A stretch of DNA of 64,000 bases from Brevibacillus humidisoli (GCF_020923435.1 NZ_CP087263.1:4808001-4872000), one strand, 5' to 3'. Shown: positions 42,580 to 51,874, counted from the first letter of the stretch. The notes: generated by a model from the letters alone, not told the origin. A program made the numbers and translations.

Positions 42580-43061
42580 AAGAAACTGGTCATCTCGTTG
42601 AACTAACGATCCCCGCTCGTGCCGAATACATCGGGGTAGCACGTCTACTGGTGTCAGGCGTGGCCAACCGGGCCGGATTTTCCTACGACGAGATTGAGGA
42701 TATCAAGCTGGCCGTAGCGGAAGCTTGCACCAACGCGATTCATCACGCATATGGAGAGGGAGCTAACGGCTCGGTTCGCATCCTCTGCATGATCTATGAA
42801 GATCGACTGCAGATACAGATCATCGACTGGGGGGCCAGTTTTGATCCGGAGCGTGTCGAACGAAAGCTTGGTCCGTTTGACAAAGATGCTGATATCGATT
42901 CGTTGACAGAAGGAGGGCTTGGGCTTTTTCTCATCCAGTCTGTTATGGACGATGTACAGATTGACGCAGACAACGGGTGTGTCGTGACAATGACCAAGTA
43001 CGTTCGGCGAGACGAGGTGGCAAAGCATGTCGACGAACAGTCCAAAGCAAAAATGGAGTAG
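42570..43061 (+). CDS. rsbW: Anti-sigma-B factor and serine kinase RsbW
   Basis: 163 aa GHKL kinase: LAVAEACTNAIHHAYGE (N-box), IIDWGASFDP (G1) and GGLGLFLIQSVMDDV (G2). It binds and inactivates sigma-B and phosphorylates RsbV. GGAGAGGAAAAGG upstream is the ribosome site within rsbV. Its last 35 bases overlap sigB. Confidence 0.95.
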   Translation: MGVKETGHLVELTIPARAEYIGVARLLVSGVANRAGFSYDEIEDIKLAVAEACTNAIHHAYGEGANGSVRILCMIYEDRLQIQIIDWGASFDPERVERKLGPFDKDADIDSLTEGGLGLFLIQSVMDDVQIDADNGCVVTMTKYVRRDEVAKHVDEQSKAKME

Positions 43062-43833
43062 CGAGGAACTGGACCAACTGCTCGCCGCCTACCAGCAAGA
43101 CTACAACAAGGATATCCAGAACATCTTGTGTGCGCACTATCGGCCGTTGGTGGAATCCCTGGCCAGTCGCTTTTCCCGGGGACAGGAGCCACAGGAAGAC
43201 CTTGTGCAAGTCGGTATGATCGGGCTGCTGGCCGCCTTTCGACGGTACAACAGCGGCTATGGTCGCAGTTTTGAGAGTTTTGCGATCCCCACCGTAGTGG
43301 GTGAGATCAAGCGGTACATACGGGACAAAACCTGGAGCGTGTACGTTCCCCGGCGGATCAAGGAGCTGGGGCCCAAGATCAAGAAAGCTGTGGATGAGCT
43401 GACCGCTCAGATGCAGTGCTCCCCTCAGATCGCCGATATTGCTCGCTACATGAACGTAAGCGAAGAAGAGGTTTTGGAGACGATGGAGATGGGGCGCAAC
43501 TACCACTCTTTGTCAGTCGACAGTGAAATCGAGACAGACAGTGACGGAAGCACGATCACCCTGTTGGATCTCATCGGCAGGGAAGATTCAGGGTATACCA
43601 GTATTGAAGATGAAATCACCCTTTCGAAAGCCCTGCAGGTACTCACTCCACGTGAGAAGGCAATTATCCATCTAACTTTTTATGAAAACATGAGCCAAAA
43701 ACAAGCAGGTGACGTGCTCGGCATCTCACAGATGCACGTATCTCGGTTGCAGCGAAGAGCGCTGATGAAACTGCGAGAGGCGCTTCGGGCGAGCGAATGG
43801 GTAGAGGAAAGACAGCGGGGGGGCTTCGGATAA
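43027..43833 (+). CDS. sigB: RNA polymerase sigma-B factor (general stress)
   Basis: 268 aa of the SigB/SigF/SigG group. Region 2 includes QEDLVQVGMIGLLAAFRRYNSGYGRSFESFAIPTVVGEIKRYIRD, region 3 VPRRIKELGPKIKKAVDEL and region 4 ENMSQKQAGDVLGISQMHVSRLQRRAL. Gene order with rsbV-rsbW identifies it as sigma-B rather than sigma-F. An in-frame GAGGTGG site lies in rsbW. The feedback phosphatase rsbX that usually follows is missing; tex follows instead. Confidence 0.93.
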   Translation: MSTNSPKQKWSSEELDQLLAAYQQDYNKDIQNILCAHYRPLVESLASRFSRGQEPQEDLVQVGMIGLLAAFRRYNSGYGRSFESFAIPTVVGEIKRYIRDKTWSVYVPRRIKELGPKIKKAVDELTAQMQCSPQIADIARYMNVSEEEVLETMEMGRNYHSLSVDSEIETDSDGSTITLLDLIGREDSGYTSIEDEITLSKALQVLTPREKAIIHLTFYENMSQKQAGDVLGISQMHVSRLQRRALMKLREALRASEWVEERQRGGFG

Positions 43834-43846
43834 GCCCTCTTTTTTG
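43819..43846 (+). terminator. Intrinsic terminator of the rsbT-sigB operon
   Basis: GGGCTT and AAGCCC form a short stem (extended by GG/CT) followed by T6-G-T4. The TAA stop of sigB lies at the edge of the loop, so the terminator overlaps the coding end. Confidence 0.8.
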
Positions 43847-43894
43847 TTTTATGGTAAAATGATAGGGCTAGAATGACAGGAGGACGTATCGCAC

Positions 43895-46057
43895 ATGGAA
43901 GAGAAGCAGATGGGACTTGTGATTGCACAAGAGCTGGGGATTCAGCCAAAGCAGGCAGAGCATACAATCGCCCTCTTGGATGAGGGTAATACGGTACCGT
44001 TTATTGCCCGTTACCGTAAGGAGATGACCGGACAACTGGACGAAACTCTGATTCGTCAGATCGATGAACGGGTCCGTTATCTGCGCAACCTCTCCGTACG
44101 GAAAGAAGAGGTACTGCGGCTGATCGACGAACAGGGAAAGCTGACCGAAGAATTGGCTGAGTCGATTCAGCAGGCGACCAAGCTGCAGGAAGTGGAAGAT
44201 CTGTACCGTCCGTTCCGACAAAAGCGGCGAACCAGGGCGACAGCAGCCAAGGAAAAGGGATTAGAGCCACTTGCTGACTACTTGCTCACTCTGCCGACAG
44301 CAGGCGAACCGGCAGAGGAAGCGGCTCGCTACGTTGATGCCGACAAAGGTGTAGAGACGGCGGAGGATGCCCTGCAGGGTGCGATGGATATCATAGCCGA
44401 ACTCGTATCAGATGACGCCGATGTACGGAAATGGATCCGTCAGATCACGCAGGAGAAGGGCACGATCCAGACCGAGCAGAAGGAAGCGGAGCAGGACGGC
44501 AAAAACGTGTACGAGATGTACTATCAATACAGTGAGCCAGTAAAAAAAGTGGTGCCGCATCGCGTGTTAGCCATCAATCGAGGAGAGCGCGAAGGCATCT
44601 TGAAAGTGGCGATTGAAGCACCGGTCGATGAGATCCTGCGATATCTCAGACAGCGTTATATTCCGCGGGAGACAGTGGTTCGTCCCATCTTGGAAGAAGC
44701 GATCGATGACGCGTACAAGCGGCTGATCACCCCCTCGATTGAACGGGAAGTGAGGGGACTGCTCACAGAGGCTGCGGAAGAGAGGGCGATCCACATCTTC
44801 GCTGAGAATTTGCGAAACTTGCTGTTGCAGCCGCCGCTGAAAGGGAAGCGAGTCCTGGGAGTGGACCCGGCTTACCGCACCGGCTGCAAGCTGGCGGCCG
44901 TGGATGAGACGGGTAAACTGCTGGAGGTGGCTGTGGTATACCCGACTCCGCCACAAAAAAAGGTGGTAGAAGCGAAAGAGAAAGTAAAACAGATGATTGC
45001 CGACCACCGTCTGACGATCGCCGCGATCGGAAATGGCACGGCTTCACGCGAGACAGAGCAGTTTGTGGCAGATGTGATCAAAGAGCTCAATCAACCTGAT
45101 CTGTTCTACATCATTGTCAATGAAGCTGGAGCTTCCGTCTACTCTGCCTCGGAGCTGGCCAAAGAGGAGTTTCCACAGCTAGATGTTGCCGAGCGCAGTG
45201 CCGTATCGATTGCTCGCCGACTGCAGGATCCGCTGGCTGAACTGGTAAAAATCGACCCCAAATCGGTCGGGGTGGGTCAGTATCAGCACGATGTGTCACA
45301 GGCACGACTGGCGGAAAGTTTGCAGTTTGTGGTAGAATCAGCGGTCAATCACGTCGGAGTCGATGTGAACACGGCTTCTGCTTCTCTGCTGCAATACGTT
45401 TCCGGAATCAATAAACAGGTTGCGGCCAATATCGTCAAACACCGCGAAGAGAACGGCAGCTTCACCAATCGGGTGCAACTGAAAAAGGTGTCGCGGTTAG
45501 GCGCCAAGACGTACGAGCAGTGTATCGGTTTCTTGCGCATCGTCGATGGAGAGAATCCTTTGGACAAGACACCGATTCATCCCGAATCATATGCGGCTAC
45601 AACGCAACTGCTGTCCTCGCTGAGCATCCGTCCGGAGGAGATCGGCAGTCCACAGTGTCGAGAGCTGCTGCAGACTGTAGATGTGTCAGCAACTGCAGCA
45701 CAACTGGGTATTGGCGAACCGACGCTGAACGATATCATCCAAAGTCTGCTTCGCCCAGGACGCGATCCACGTGACGAACTGCCAAAGCCGCTGCTCCACA
45801 AGGATGTCCTGCAACTCAGCGATCTGAGGGAAGGGATGAAGCTGCAGGGCACCATTCGCAACGTGGTCGACTTTGGGGCGTTTGTAGACATTGGACTGAA
45901 AAATGACGGTCTCGTTCACATCTCCCAGATGAGGAAAGGTTTTGTCAAGCATCCGCTGGACGTCGTAACCGTAGGGGACATAGTCGATGTCTGGGTGCTG
46001 GAGATCGACGAGCGGCGTCAGCGTGTGGGTCTGACGATGATCGATCCCGGCAGTTGA
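43895..46057 (+). CDS. tex: Tex family RNA-binding protein (YdcI)
   Basis: 720 aa, typical length. N-terminal helical HTH-like region (NTVPFIARYRKEMTG), a YqgF/RNase H-like domain with VLGVDPAYRTGCKLAAVDETG, a helix-hairpin-helix pair (NTASASLLQYVSGINKQVAANIVKHREENG) and a C-terminal S1 domain (GMKLQGTIRNVVDFGAFVDIGLKNDGLVHISQM). Tex is a conserved nucleic-acid-binding transcription-accessory factor. An AGGAGGACG site precedes the ATG. Its place behind sigB is as in Bacillus. Confidence 0.95.
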   Translation: MEEKQMGLVIAQELGIQPKQAEHTIALLDEGNTVPFIARYRKEMTGQLDETLIRQIDERVRYLRNLSVRKEEVLRLIDEQGKLTEELAESIQQATKLQEVEDLYRPFRQKRRTRATAAKEKGLEPLADYLLTLPTAGEPAEEAARYVDADKGVETAEDALQGAMDIIAELVSDDADVRKWIRQITQEKGTIQTEQKEAEQDGKNVYEMYYQYSEPVKKVVPHRVLAINRGEREGILKVAIEAPVDEILRYLRQRYIPRETVVRPILEEAIDDAYKRLITPSIEREVRGLLTEAAEERAIHIFAENLRNLLLQPPLKGKRVLGVDPAYRTGCKLAAVDETGKLLEVAVVYPTPPQKKVVEAKEKVKQMIADHRLTIAAIGNGTASRETEQFVADVIKELNQPDLFYIIVNEAGASVYSASELAKEEFPQLDVAERSAVSIARRLQDPLAELVKIDPKSVGVGQYQHDVSQARLAESLQFVVESAVNHVGVDVNTASASLLQYVSGINKQVAANIVKHREENGSFTNRVQLKKVSRLGAKTYEQCIGFLRIVDGENPLDKTPIHPESYAATTQLLSSLSIRPEEIGSPQCRELLQTVDVSATAAQLGIGEPTLNDIIQSLLRPGRDPRDELPKPLLHKDVLQLSDLREGMKLQGTIRNVVDFGAFVDIGLKNDGLVHISQMRKGFVKHPLDVVTVGDIVDVWVLEIDERRQRVGLTMIDPGS

Positions 46058-46119
46058 GGGAGAAAGGCTTGGAGCAATCCCGGGATTAGTGCTTTTACAC
46101 CACCATGTATAGAAAAAAG

Positions 46120-46142
46120 GCCGTCCTACTCTTGAGGACGGC
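46120..46142. terminator. Terminator shared by tex and cmpA
   Basis: GCCGTCC pairs perfectly with GGACGGC across a nine-base loop. On the minus strand it is followed by CTTTTTTCT, so it is mainly the cmpA terminator and overlaps the cmpA stop codon; on the plus strand TCACATGTTTTT follows, a weaker signal. Confidence 0.8.
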
Positions 46143-46251
46143 TCACATGTTTTTCTAAGTATAGGAACCAACAACTGTTTAACAAGCGGATTTGTCTAAC
46201 ATCTTTCCCTAAAAAAGCACGCTGCAGTTGCTTGCGCATCCACTGTGGCAT
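46126..46251 (-). CDS. cmpA: Cortex morphogenetic protein CmpA
   Basis: 41 aa. The sequence MPQWMRKQLQRAFLGKD, then IRLLNSCWFLYLEKH, matches the B. subtilis CmpA pattern (Trp near the N-terminus, QxAF.KD, IKLLNQCW). AGGAGGTTCCTAT provides an ideal ribosome site before the ATG. CmpA is a small mother-cell protein that checks coat/cortex assembly and promotes degradation of SpoIVA with ClpXP. The position between tex and the sprT-like gene is the same as in B. subtilis, which strengthens the call. Confidence 0.9.
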   Translation of the reverse strand: MPQWMRKQLQRAFLGKDVRQIRLLNSCWFLYLEKHVSRPQE

Positions 46252-46319
46252 ATAGGAACCTCCTGCTGCAGTTTTCCATACAGCAGTGTATGCCCAATGA
46301 GGCGAAGCGGTACCTGTCT

Positions 46320-46667
46320 TTAGCCCAGTGATTCCTCTTCTTCCTGCAGGAATTCGAGCTGCGCCTGAAGCGCGCGAATTTCTGTCAGCAGCGAGATGAG
46401 CGGATACTGCGTTTCCGGCAACCTGGCAAAGCGCTGTTCCAGTTCGCTCACGTATGTCAAGCCCGGCAGCACAGGACAGTCATCGGCGTATAGATCCAGA
46501 CTGCCGCATTCGGCAATCAGCTTAGGCAAAGGTGGTTTTTCTTCACTGGTTAGTTTGTCAATCTCCTTGTATAACCGCTTGATCAAGGCGACCAACTGGT
46601 ACATATATGAGTCCGGCAGACTGACAAAGCAGAGCCGGTCGGAGTCCGCCAACAAAAGGTATCGCAT
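46320..46667 (-). CDS. Conserved-looking protein of unknown function
   Basis: 115 aa, acidic and mainly helical. It has MRYLLLADSDRLCFVSLPDSYMYQLVALIKRLYKEIDKL at the N-terminus and a coiled-coil-like C-terminal end (LTEIRALQAQLEFLQEEEESLG). No family is recognised, and I see no catalytic motif. GGGGGAACGGT lies just before the ATG. It is transcribed in the same direction as cmpA, 68 bases upstream of it, and may share its sporulation timing (inference). Confidence 0.7.
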   Translation of the reverse strand: MRYLLLADSDRLCFVSLPDSYMYQLVALIKRLYKEIDKLTSEEKPPLPKLIAECGSLDLYADDCPVLPGLTYVSELEQRFARLPETQYPLISLLTEIRALQAQLEFLQEEEESLG

Positions 46668-46800
46668 ACCGTTCCCCCATCCATCTTGCTTATGTGATTG
46701 TTTCCTGAAATCGCTCCATCATGGACAAGTGTAGCGTTCCTTTGCCAGGAATTCAAGACCGGGTATAAAACCCTTTTTGCCAGAGAGAGGAGTGGTGTCC

Positions 46801-47292
46801 ATGACCGATCAAGAACTGCAGACACTGGTGGAAGAAATCTCGCTCACCTTTTTCGGCAAGCCGTTTCGCCATCATGCTCGCTTTAATCGACGGTTGCGGA
46901 CAACCGGTGGACGTTATCTGCTGGCTTCACACGATATCGAACTAAATCCGCTTCATCTGGCTGAGCACGGAGAAGCGGAATTGATCAGTATTATCAAGCA
47001 CGAACTGTGTCACTACCACCTTCATTTGGCCGGACAGGGGTATAGACACGCAGATCGTGATTTCCAGATACTGTTGAGCGAGGTGGGCGGGTCTCGCTAC
47101 TGCAAACGGGTCGGAAAAGCGGGAAAACCTGCCGATTATAAATATGAACTGCGCTGTCGGGAATGCGGCATGTCCTACAAGCGCAGACGCAAGATGAATC
47201 CGGCACGTTACGTATGCGGACGATGCCGGGGGCGTCTGCAGTTGTTTTCACTCGGTGACGGGACCAACTCTGCCGCGCAAAGTGGAAAGTGA
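46801..47292 (+). CDS. SprT-like family metalloprotein (YdcK type)
   Basis: 163 aa from the ATG behind GAGAGAGGAGTGG. The zinc protease-like motif H67-ELC-H71 lies in IIKHELCHYHLHLAGQGYRH and a C-terminal zinc ribbon has C119/C122 and C139/C142. This is the bacterial SprT-like layout (compare Spartan/YdcK); the substrate is unknown. It follows the tex-cmpA block as in Bacillus. Confidence 0.92.
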   Translation: MTDQELQTLVEEISLTFFGKPFRHHARFNRRLRTTGGRYLLASHDIELNPLHLAEHGEAELISIIKHELCHYHLHLAGQGYRHADRDFQILLSEVGGSRYCKRVGKAGKPADYKYELRCRECGMSYKRRRKMNPARYVCGRCRGRLQLFSLGDGTNSAAQSGK

Positions 47293-47311
47293 GAGAAGGC
47301 AGCGGTATAAT
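47283..47311 (+). promoter_or_regulatory. Probable sigma-A promoter for the thiL-tsaE-tsaB-rimI-tsaD operon
   Basis: TATAAT at 47306-47311 with TGGAAA 17 bases upstream. It overlaps the end of the SprT-like gene. Confidence 0.5.
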
Positions 47312-47343
47312 GGGAAGCAAACATGCGGGAAAGGGTGTTGGCG

Positions 47344-48369
47344 GTGGCAAAAGATGAGTTTTCCCTCATCCGCCGCTGGACGAGTCGCGCCTCCAATCAG
47401 GAAGGAGCAGGCTTATCTGTGGGAATAGGAGACGATGCTGCCGTCTTCACCGTTCCGGACGGGATGGAGGTCATCGCCTGCTGTGACGCGATGATTGAGA
47501 CGGTTCATTTTCTGCGGGAGACGATGGCACCCGCTGATATCGGCTATAAAGCGATCATGAGTACGATTAGCGATGTCGCCGCCATGGGGGGAATTCCTCG
47601 CTATGCACTGGTGACGATGGGGTTGTCGGCGGATTGGACGGCAGAGGAATGCGATCGGATTTACGATGGTATCTATGAAGCGCTCGCTCTTTACGGAATG
47701 CAGTTGATTGGCGGGGACACCGTATCGACGCCTGATGCGCTCCACTTGTCCGTCAGTGTGCTGGGCGAGGTGGAACGAGGAAGAGCGCTGCGTCGTTCTG
47801 CGGCTAGACCCGGAGATGTTGTTTTTACCACTGGGAGGCTTGGCGAGTCTGCTGCCGGTTTACACGCCTTGCTGGCAGCAGCTCGCACAGATCGTGAGCC
47901 GGACCAGGAGTGGGAAACCCTGTACGCGGCCCATCGACGTCCGCAAGCAGCGGTCCATGCTGGGCGTCTGCTGCTCACTTCCGGCGCCGCAGGTGCTTTG
48001 AACGACATCAGTGATGGCTTGGCCTCGGAATTATGGGAGATCGCAGAAGCGAGCAAGGTCCATATCACGATCGAGCAAGAGCGTCTGCCGATATCGGAGA
48101 CGCTGCGTCGATACGCTGCTGCTGTTGGGCACGATCCATATCGCTGGATCTTTTACGGTGGCGAGGATTATCAATTGGTCGGCACGGTAGATCGGGAAGC
48201 TGCCGATGGACTGCAGCGGCAGTTTGCGGAGCACGGACTCTCTCTTGTCTGCATCGGTCGCGTGATCGAGGGGGAGAGTGAGCCGGGAATCACGCTGTGC
48301 GAACCGCAGGGTAGAAGCAGGCCGCTTGGCAAGGAAGGCTTCAATCACTTTTCCGGTGCTGTTGAATGA
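47344..48369 (+). CDS. thiL: Thiamine-monophosphate kinase
   Basis: 341 aa from GTG, chosen because AAAGGG lies seven bases upstream and the product then begins MAKDEFSLIRRW like known ThiL; ATG at 47323 is the longer alternative. The AIRS-type N-terminal domain carries GIGDDAAVF and the metal-binding DAMIETVHFLRE, followed by DVAAMGGIPRYALVTMGL and, near the C-terminus, DISDGLASELWEIAE. It makes thiamine pyrophosphate from thiamine phosphate. It overlaps or abuts tsaE. Confidence 0.93.
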   Translation: MAKDEFSLIRRWTSRASNQEGAGLSVGIGDDAAVFTVPDGMEVIACCDAMIETVHFLRETMAPADIGYKAIMSTISDVAAMGGIPRYALVTMGLSADWTAEECDRIYDGIYEALALYGMQLIGGDTVSTPDALHLSVSVLGEVERGRALRRSAARPGDVVFTTGRLGESAAGLHALLAAARTDREPDQEWETLYAAHRRPQAAVHAGRLLLTSGAAGALNDISDGLASELWEIAEASKVHITIEQERLPISETLRRYAAAVGHDPYRWIFYGGEDYQLVGTVDREAADGLQRQFAEHGLSLVCIGRVIEGESEPGITLCEPQGRSRPLGKEGFNHFSGAVE

Positions 48370-48389
48370 ACGATCGGGAGGAAGCAGGT

Positions 48390-48866
48390 ATGCAGAATAC
48401 ATACAGCTGGACATTTCAGGACGTCGGGGAGACACAGCGGTTTGCCGAGCGATTGGCGGCGCTGCTTGTTCCCGGCGACTTTCTCGCTCTGGAGGGTGAT
48501 CTGGGAGCGGGCAAAACCACGTTTACCCAGGGATTGGCGCGCGGTCTGCAGATTGATGAGGTGGTCAACAGTCCTACCTTTACCATTGTCAAAGAGTATC
48601 ACGGTCGGCTGCCGCTCTATCACATCGATGTGTATCGGGTGAGTGACGATCCTGATTCGCTCGACCTGGACCCATACTTTTTCGGAGATGGCGTATGTGT
48701 CGTAGAATGGGCCTCCCTGATCGAGCGGTGGCTGCCAGGAGAGCGGTTGACCATAACGCTGCGCCACGAGGGTGAACAGAAGCGTCACTGCGAACTGACA
48801 GCGCAAGGAGACCGATACGAAACACTTTGTAAGGAGTTGGACGGTAGTGCGCATCTTGGCGATTGA
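48390..48866 (+). CDS. tsaE: tRNA t6A biosynthesis ATPase TsaE
   Basis: 158 aa from the ATG seven bases behind GGGAGG; ATG at 48366, overlapping the thiL stop, is the alternative. Walker A ALEGDLGAGKTTF, the switch SPTFTIVKEYHG, and DVYRVSD...VEWASLIE are diagnostic. TsaE (YdiB) supports the TsaB-TsaD complex in threonylcarbamoyl transfer to A37 of ANN-decoding tRNAs. The end overlaps tsaB by 20 bases. Confidence 0.95.
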   Translation: MQNTYSWTFQDVGETQRFAERLAALLVPGDFLALEGDLGAGKTTFTQGLARGLQIDEVVNSPTFTIVKEYHGRLPLYHIDVYRVSDDPDSLDLDPYFFGDGVCVVEWASLIERWLPGERLTITLRHEGEQKRHCELTAQGDRYETLCKELDGSAHLGD

Positions 48867-49554
48867 TACATCCAACCTGGTGCTGAGTGTAGCCGTAGTC
48901 GATGAGACACGTATGCTTGGCGAGTGGACGACCAATAAGCAAAAGGATCATTCCGTCCGTCTCATGGACGGGATTGCACAACTGTTGGAGACATTGGAGT
49001 TGGAACCCGAACAGTTGGACGGGATTGCGGTTGCTCACGGACCAGGTTCCTATACCGGAGTGAGAATCGGAGTGGCAGCGGCCAAAAGCATGGCTTGGTC
49101 GCTGGGCATTCCGGTTGTTGGAGTCTCTAGTTTGGAAGTAGTAGCCGCAAACGCACTCGGTTTTGCAGGAGCTGTCGTTCCCCTGTTCGATGCGCGGCGA
49201 GGACAGGTGTATACCGCCTGCTACCGCTCGAAACATACCGATGCATGGGACACGGTGCTGCCTGAGCGGATTATCCTGCTGGACGAGTGGCTCTCACTAC
49301 TAGCGGAATCACTGGATCAGGAATCGATTCTGTTCCTTGGCGATGATACTGCACTGCACCAGGAGACGATCCGTTCCCGACTGATAGGTCGTGCCTGTTT
49401 TGCTCCTCCTGCCTTCAATCACGCCCGGGCTGCCCATCTCGGTTGGATCGGTTTACAGCGGCTGGTTCGTGATGCCGACCCCCATCTGCTCAATCCCGAG
49501 TATCTGCAGATGGCGGAAGCAGAGGCAAAATGGCTGGCAAAACAAGGACAGTAG
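48847..49554 (+). CDS. tsaB: tRNA t6A biosynthesis protein TsaB
   Basis: 235 aa from GTG with AAGGAG ten bases upstream. An ASKHA-fold protein: ILAIDTSNLVLSVAVVDE, GIAVAHGPGSYTGVRIGVAAAKSMAW and PLFDARRGQVYTACY are the TsaB (YeaZ/YdiC) signatures. It pairs with TsaD as a scaffold and has no catalytic metal site. It is followed within 12 bases by rimI. Confidence 0.95.
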   Translation: MRILAIDTSNLVLSVAVVDETRMLGEWTTNKQKDHSVRLMDGIAQLLETLELEPEQLDGIAVAHGPGSYTGVRIGVAAAKSMAWSLGIPVVGVSSLEVVAANALGFAGAVVPLFDARRGQVYTACYRSKHTDAWDTVLPERIILLDEWLSLLAESLDQESILFLGDDTALHQETIRSRLIGRACFAPPAFNHARAAHLGWIGLQRLVRDADPHLLNPEYLQMAEAEAKWLAKQGQ

Positions 49555-49565
49555 AGGGGAAAACG

Positions 49566-50054
49566 ATGAGTGGACAGGATCAGATGGGGCAGACGATTCC
49601 GGTCCGGTTTCGTCTCATGACACTAGATGACGTAGAGTGGGTTGGGGAATTGGAGCGATTGGCCTTTCCCACACCGTGGCCGACGGATGCTTTTGTCAAC
49701 GAACTGACGATCAACAAACACGCCCGATATGTAGTAGCCGAAGTAGAGGGGCAGGTCATCGCCTACTGTGGCATGTGGCTGCTCGTGGATGAAGCGCACA
49801 TCACCAACGTCGCCGTCCATCCCCATTACCGCGGACGGGGAATCGGTGAGCGGCTGATGCGGCAGATGATGGGCTTGGCCCTGTTGCAAGGTGGGGAAAA
49901 GATGACGCTGGAAGTGCGGCCCAGCAACCATAGCGCGCGCCGCCTCTACAAAAAGCTCGGTTTCATGGAGCACGGGATTCGCAGGAAGTACTATACGGAC
50001 AATGACGAAGATGCCATTATCATGTGGGTGAATTTACGTGAACAAGAAAACTGA
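49566..50054 (+). CDS. rimI: Ribosomal protein S18-alanine N-acetyltransferase RimI
   Basis: 162 aa from ATG behind GAGGGGAAAAC. GNAT fold: [21 protein letters not shown] is the acetyl-CoA-binding A motif and [29 protein letters not shown] the B motif with the catalytic Tyr. RimI acetylates the N-terminal Ala of S18. Its place between tsaB and tsaD is the standard Firmicute order. It overlaps the tsaD start by 17 bases. Confidence 0.95.
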   Translation: MSGQDQMGQTIPVRFRLMTLDDVEWVGELERLAFPTPWPTDAFVNELTINKHARYVVAEVEGQVIAYCGMWLLVDEAHITNVAVHPHYRGRGIGERLMRQMMGLALLQGGEKMTLEVRPSNHSARRLYKKLGFMEHGIRRKYYTDNDEDAIIMWVNLREQEN

Positions 50055-51120
50055 CACGCGCTATCATCAGCGCGTCCAGCAAACCTATCAACAGCATATA
50101 AAATCAGGCCGACCGACGCTGCTGCTTGGCATTGAGACCAGTTGTGACGAGACCTCGGCCGCCGTGGTCCAAGATGGCACGACGATCCTCTCCAACGTGA
50201 TCGCCTCCCAAGCAGAGATTCATAAGCGCTTTGGCGGTGTCGTGCCGGAAGTTGCCTCACGACGTCACGTGGAAAACATCACGCTTACCGTAGAGGAGGC
50301 GCTTCGCCAAGCGGATAAAAAGCTGGAGGACATCGCGGCAATCGCTGTCACACATGGTCCCGGACTGGTAGGTGCGCTTCTCGTAGGGATTGCCGCCGCC
50401 AAGGCGATTTCGTTTGCCCGCGGCATCCCACTGATTGGCGTTCATCATATTGCCGGTCATATCTATGCCAACCGCCTGATCACAGAGCTTTCCTTTCCGC
50501 TGATCGCGCTGGTCGTATCCGGCGGGCATACGGAATTGGTGCTGATGCGCGAACACGGCAGCTTTGAAATCCTGGGGCGGACGCGTGACGATGCTGCCGG
50601 TGAAGCCTACGACAAGGTAGCGAGAGCACTCGCTCTGCCATACCCCGGTGGACCGCAGATCGACCGGTTGTCCCGGGAGGGCATGGCTTCGATTCCGCTA
50701 CCGCGTGCCTGGCTGGAGCCGGGTTCGTACGATTTCAGCTTCAGCGGTCTGAAGTCGGCGGTATTAAATACGCTCCACAATGCGAAGCAGCGCGGCGAGA
50801 CGATCCCGCCTGCCGATTTGGCCGCCAGCTTCCAGGAATCCGTAGTGGAGGTACTGGTGGAAAAAACGATTCGCGCCGCCACGGAGTACAAGGCGCAGCA
50901 GGTTCTGCTGGCGGGAGGCGTCGCAGCAAATCAAGCACTCCGTGACCAGTTGGCTGCCCGCTGTGCAAAGGCAGAACTGCCGCTAGTCATTCCTCCATTG
51001 TGCCTTTGTACGGACAATGCTGCGATGATTGCGGCTGCCGGCCATATTTCCTATCTGCGGGGGAAGTTCGCCTCGCTCGACTTAAACGGTGTGCCCGGCT
51101 TGCCGCTTTCTGATTTATAG
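50038..51120 (+). CDS. tsaD: tRNA N6-adenosine threonylcarbamoyltransferase TsaD
   Basis: 360 aa from GTG inside rimI, with a roughly 28-residue N-terminal extension before the usual start of homology [20 protein letters not shown]. The metal-binding H137 and H141 are in [12 protein letters not shown]; further landmarks are [37 protein letters not shown] and [11 protein letters not shown]. TsaD (formerly Gcp) attaches threonylcarbamoyl to A37 of tRNA. The last 134 bases are overlapped on the opposite strand by the TVP38-type gene. Confidence 0.95.
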   Translation: MNKKTDTRYHQRVQQTYQQHIKSGRPTLLLGIETSCDETSAAVVQDGTTILSNVIASQAEIHKRFGGVVPEVASRRHVENITLTVEEALRQADKKLEDIAAIAVTHGPGLVGALLVGIAAAKAISFARGIPLIGVHHIAGHIYANRLITELSFPLIALVVSGGHTELVLMREHGSFEILGRTRDDAAGEAYDKVARALALPYPGGPQIDRLSREGMASIPLPRAWLEPGSYDFSFSGLKSAVLNTLHNAKQRGETIPPADLAASFQESVVEVLVEKTIRAATEYKAQQVLLAGGVAANQALRDQLAARCAKAELPLVIPPLCLCTDNAAMIAAAGHISYLRGKFASLDLNGVPGLPLSDL

Positions 51121-51874
51121 GTCTGGTGTACAGCTGATATCGTCCGGTGAACGGATCATCGCACTTTTTTCCCTTGATGCTGCTCGTCTGTTTCATCAGC
51201 TGAACGAACCATGCCTCCAGTCGCTGCCGCTGCCAGACAGCCAACAGAACAAGGACGCCGCATACCACCGCAATCGATACCCACAAGCCAGTCGACCCGG
51301 TAATCACCCCGGTCGTAATCAGGAATGTCAGGAGAATGCCCGGCAGTCGACCGATGAACACCAGCAGCAGGAAGCGGCGAAACGAGACGGCAGAAAGCCC
51401 TGCCAAGGCACAAACCGCGTCGTCAGGCAGAAAGGGCAGCAGAAAGATGACAAACAGCCAGACTCCGCGCGCATCACAAAAGCCGATATAGCGGCGAAAA
51501 ATGGTTTCCCCAACCATCTTGGTGACGAGCGGGCGTCCCCATCTGCGAGCGAGCAGAAAGATCATCACGGAGCCTACTACGGCACCGGCCAAACTGAGTG
51601 CAACGCCCTTGTAAAAACCAAACAAGAGCCCACCGGCGACCACAACGACCGGAGCGGGAATCGGAGCGATCACGACCTGCAGAACCTGCAGGAAAAAATA
51701 AACGATCGGTGCCCAAGGGCCGTAGCTTTCAACAAACTGGCGGTGCGCCTCGGCCGAAGAGAACACGTGACGAGCCTGTTCCCAGAGAAGGGGCCAGTCA
51801 GCTTGTACCGTAGCGTAACCGACGGCTGCTGCTGCTATGATCAAACTGAAAAGAAGGATTGTGCGGTGTTTCAC
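50987..51874 (-). CDS. TVP38/TMEM64 (DedA-like VTT domain) membrane protein
   Basis: 295 aa from GTG. Five or six membrane segments with the VTT signature [27 protein letters not shown]...[56 protein letters not shown] and [21 protein letters not shown]. Related proteins are lipid scramblase-like or phospholipid flippase-like. The last ~45 residues (after GRYQLYTRP) are basic, low in hydrophobicity and are simply the antisense of the tsaD end, so the natural stop seems to have been lost and a new one recruited inside tsaD. Confidence 0.85.
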   Translation of the reverse strand: MKHRTILLFSLIIAAAAVGYATVQADWPLLWEQARHVFSSAEAHRQFVESYGPWAPIVYFFLQVLQVVIAPIPAPVVVVAGGLLFGFYKGVALSLAGAVVGSVMIFLLARRWGRPLVTKMVGETIFRRYIGFCDARGVWLFVIFLLPFLPDDAVCALAGLSAVSFRRFLLLVFIGRLPGILLTFLITTGVITGSTGLWVSIAVVCGVLVLLAVWQRQRLEAWFVQLMKQTSSIKGKKCDDPFTGRYQLYTRPINQKAASRAHRLSRARRTSPADRKYGRQPQSSQHCPYKGTMEE

